Source: Bradyrhizobium guangzhouense (GTDB lineage: Bacteria; Pseudomonadota; Alphaproteobacteria; Rhizobiales; Xanthobacteraceae). Taken from it: DNA of 64,000 nucleotides. Below the pieces are notes generated by a model that ran no database searches, had not been told where the DNA came from, and saw only the letters and a program-made list of their open reading frames with translations. The DNA is taken from assembly GCF_004114955.1 (NCBI RefSeq), contig NZ_CP030053.1:310001-374000 (forward strand). Reading direction: 5' to 3'. Both the position numbers and the translations under genes were made by a program. This document shows, piece after piece, positions 63,044-64,000 of the stretch. Within the stretch, counting starts at the first letter, position 1. Each line of letters begins with the position of its first letter.

Positions 63044-63823
63044 GTGACTGAGCGGGTAACGTTGATCACCGGTGCTTCGGCGGGCATCGGCACGGAGCTG
63101 GCGCGTGTGTTTGCCGCGAACGGGCACCGCCTCGCGCTGACGGCGCGACGTGCGGACCGGCTCGAGGCGCTCGCGAACGAGCTCGCTGCGACATGCGGCA
63201 AGAAGCCGATCGTGATCGCCTGCGATCTCCAGCAAGCCGCTGCCGGCGAAAGGATCGCCGCCGCGCTTGCTGCGGAAGAAGTCGAGCTCGACAACCTCGT
63301 CAACAATGCCGGTTTCGGCGTGTTCGGTGATGCGATCGAACGCGACCGCGACGAGCAGGTCGGCATCGTCGATGTCAACGTCCGCGCACTGACCGATCTG
63401 TCGCTGCGCTTCGCCGACCAGCTCATCAGGAACAAGGGCGGCCTTCTCAATGTCGGATCGGTCGCGGGCTTCCTGCCCGGTCCCGGCATGGCCGTCTATT
63501 ACGCATCCAAGGCTTATGTGATTTCGCTCACCGAGGCGTTGCGGGCGGAGCTCGCGCCGCGCGGCGTGCGCGTGACCGTGCTGTGCCCGGGTCCGGTGCA
63601 AACCGAATTCCAGGGGCGTGCCGGCGTTGGCGACGGGCACGATACGGCCCTTCTCAACGTCTCGGCCGCCGACGTTGCGCGGCAGGCTTATCGTGGGTTG
63701 ATGGCGAATAAACGGGCAGTGCTGCCGGGTCTCGGCATCAAGATTGTTCCGTTCGCGCTCCGCTTCTTCCCGCGCGGCTTCATCCTGTCCGCCACCAGCC
63801 GGTTTCAGCGGCGGCGGCACTGA
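63044..63823 (+). CDS. short-chain dehydrogenase/reductase
   Basis: This 259-residue protein starts with GTG at 63044 (VTERVTLITGASAGIGTELA). It carries the SDR cofactor motif GASAGIG, the NNAGF motif and the active-site triad with Ser in LNVGSVAGFL and YYASK. The C-terminus FRFFPRGFILSATSRFQRR resembles the DltE-like/short-chain oxidoreductases of unknown substrate. An upstream open frame to 62936 is likely non-coding. Confidence 0.85.
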   Translation: MTERVTLITGASAGIGTELARVFAANGHRLALTARRADRLEALANELAATCGKKPIVIACDLQQAAAGERIAAALAAEEVELDNLVNNAGFGVFGDAIERDRDEQVGIVDVNVRALTDLSLRFADQLIRNKGGLLNVGSVAGFLPGPGMAVYYASKAYVISLTEALRAELAPRGVRVTVLCPGPVQTEFQGRAGVGDGHDTALLNVSAADVARQAYRGLMANKRAVLPGLGIKIVPFALRFFPRGFILSATSRFQRRRH

Positions 63824-63950
63824 AGCAAGCCCAATGCACCCGTAGTGGCCCGGAGCTTGCTTCAGCACGGGCGTGTGTGCGCAAACTCACACGATGTTAA
63901 CCTTCGCTTAGCTATGCTGGCGGCTTGAACCGATAGCACTCGCAGAGGCC

Positions 63951-64000
63951 ATGTCGTTTCGGACGGACAGGTTTGGTAGCGCAGAATTGGTGCCCTTCCG
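63951..64000 (+). CDS. start of an unidentified gene (window edge)
   Basis: ATG at 63951 opens MSFRTDRFGSAELVPF and is cut by the window end after 16 codons. Too short to assign; the GAGG just upstream supports a start. Confidence 0.4.
   Translation, partial: MSFRTDRFGSAELVPF

Overview
The window looks like a chromosomal segment of a Bradyrhizobium-like alphaproteobacterium (Hyphomicrobiales). The evidence is high GC, the gene order purH / heparinase-like / rsmB, tsaD-gpsA and hemD / mitofilin-like / hemY, class III adenylate cyclases, and palindromic dispersed repeats between genes. This assignment comes from recalled family knowledge; no search was run.

Left core (1-26016): a MATE exporter (cut by the window edge), a DUF2239 gene divergent from a glutathione S-transferase across a palindrome-rich spacer, an MFS carrier, gamma-glutamyltranspeptidase, a UMF1-type MFS protein, purH, a heparinase II/III-like protein, rsmB, a DUF1674 protein, a thermonuclease-fold protein, an L,D-transpeptidase, acs, topoisomerase IB, an SRPBCC protein, an adenylate cyclase, an EVE protein with gpsA and tsaD, then hemD, mitofilin-like and hemY, ending at tRNA-Thr(CGT).

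Island (about 26014-53174): directly after the tRNA lies a tyrosine integrase, and a near-copy of the tRNA 3' end lies at 53160-53174. The roughly 27 kb between them looks like an integrated mobile element. It holds an AlpA-like regulator, a translationally coupled replication-type operon behind a leader with two overlapping hairpins, a second HTH/DUF2303 block on the minus strand, a phage tail-collar protein, an XRE regulator and many small membrane or secreted proteins. The likely cargo is a 1480-residue HNH-like/NACHT NTPase, an SDH-type Clp-fold protease with two small partners, a DUF4238 protein, and a ribbon-helix-helix antitoxin coupled to a putative ADP-ribosyltransferase-fold toxin. 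The NACHT gene and the toxin-antitoxin pair are the best candidates for an undescribed defence function. A roughly 1 kb non-coding stretch after the toxin carries four consecutive hairpins and repeated TAGGACA motifs.

Right core (53175-64000): a small secreted Ala/Pro-rich protein, a membrane-anchored polysaccharide deacetylase, two related small Cys-rich secreted proteins, an EntS-like MFS protein, a Tat-signal hydrolase followed by a cytochrome P450, a second adenylate cyclase, a TerB-like protein, a short-chain dehydrogenase, and the first codons of a further gene.
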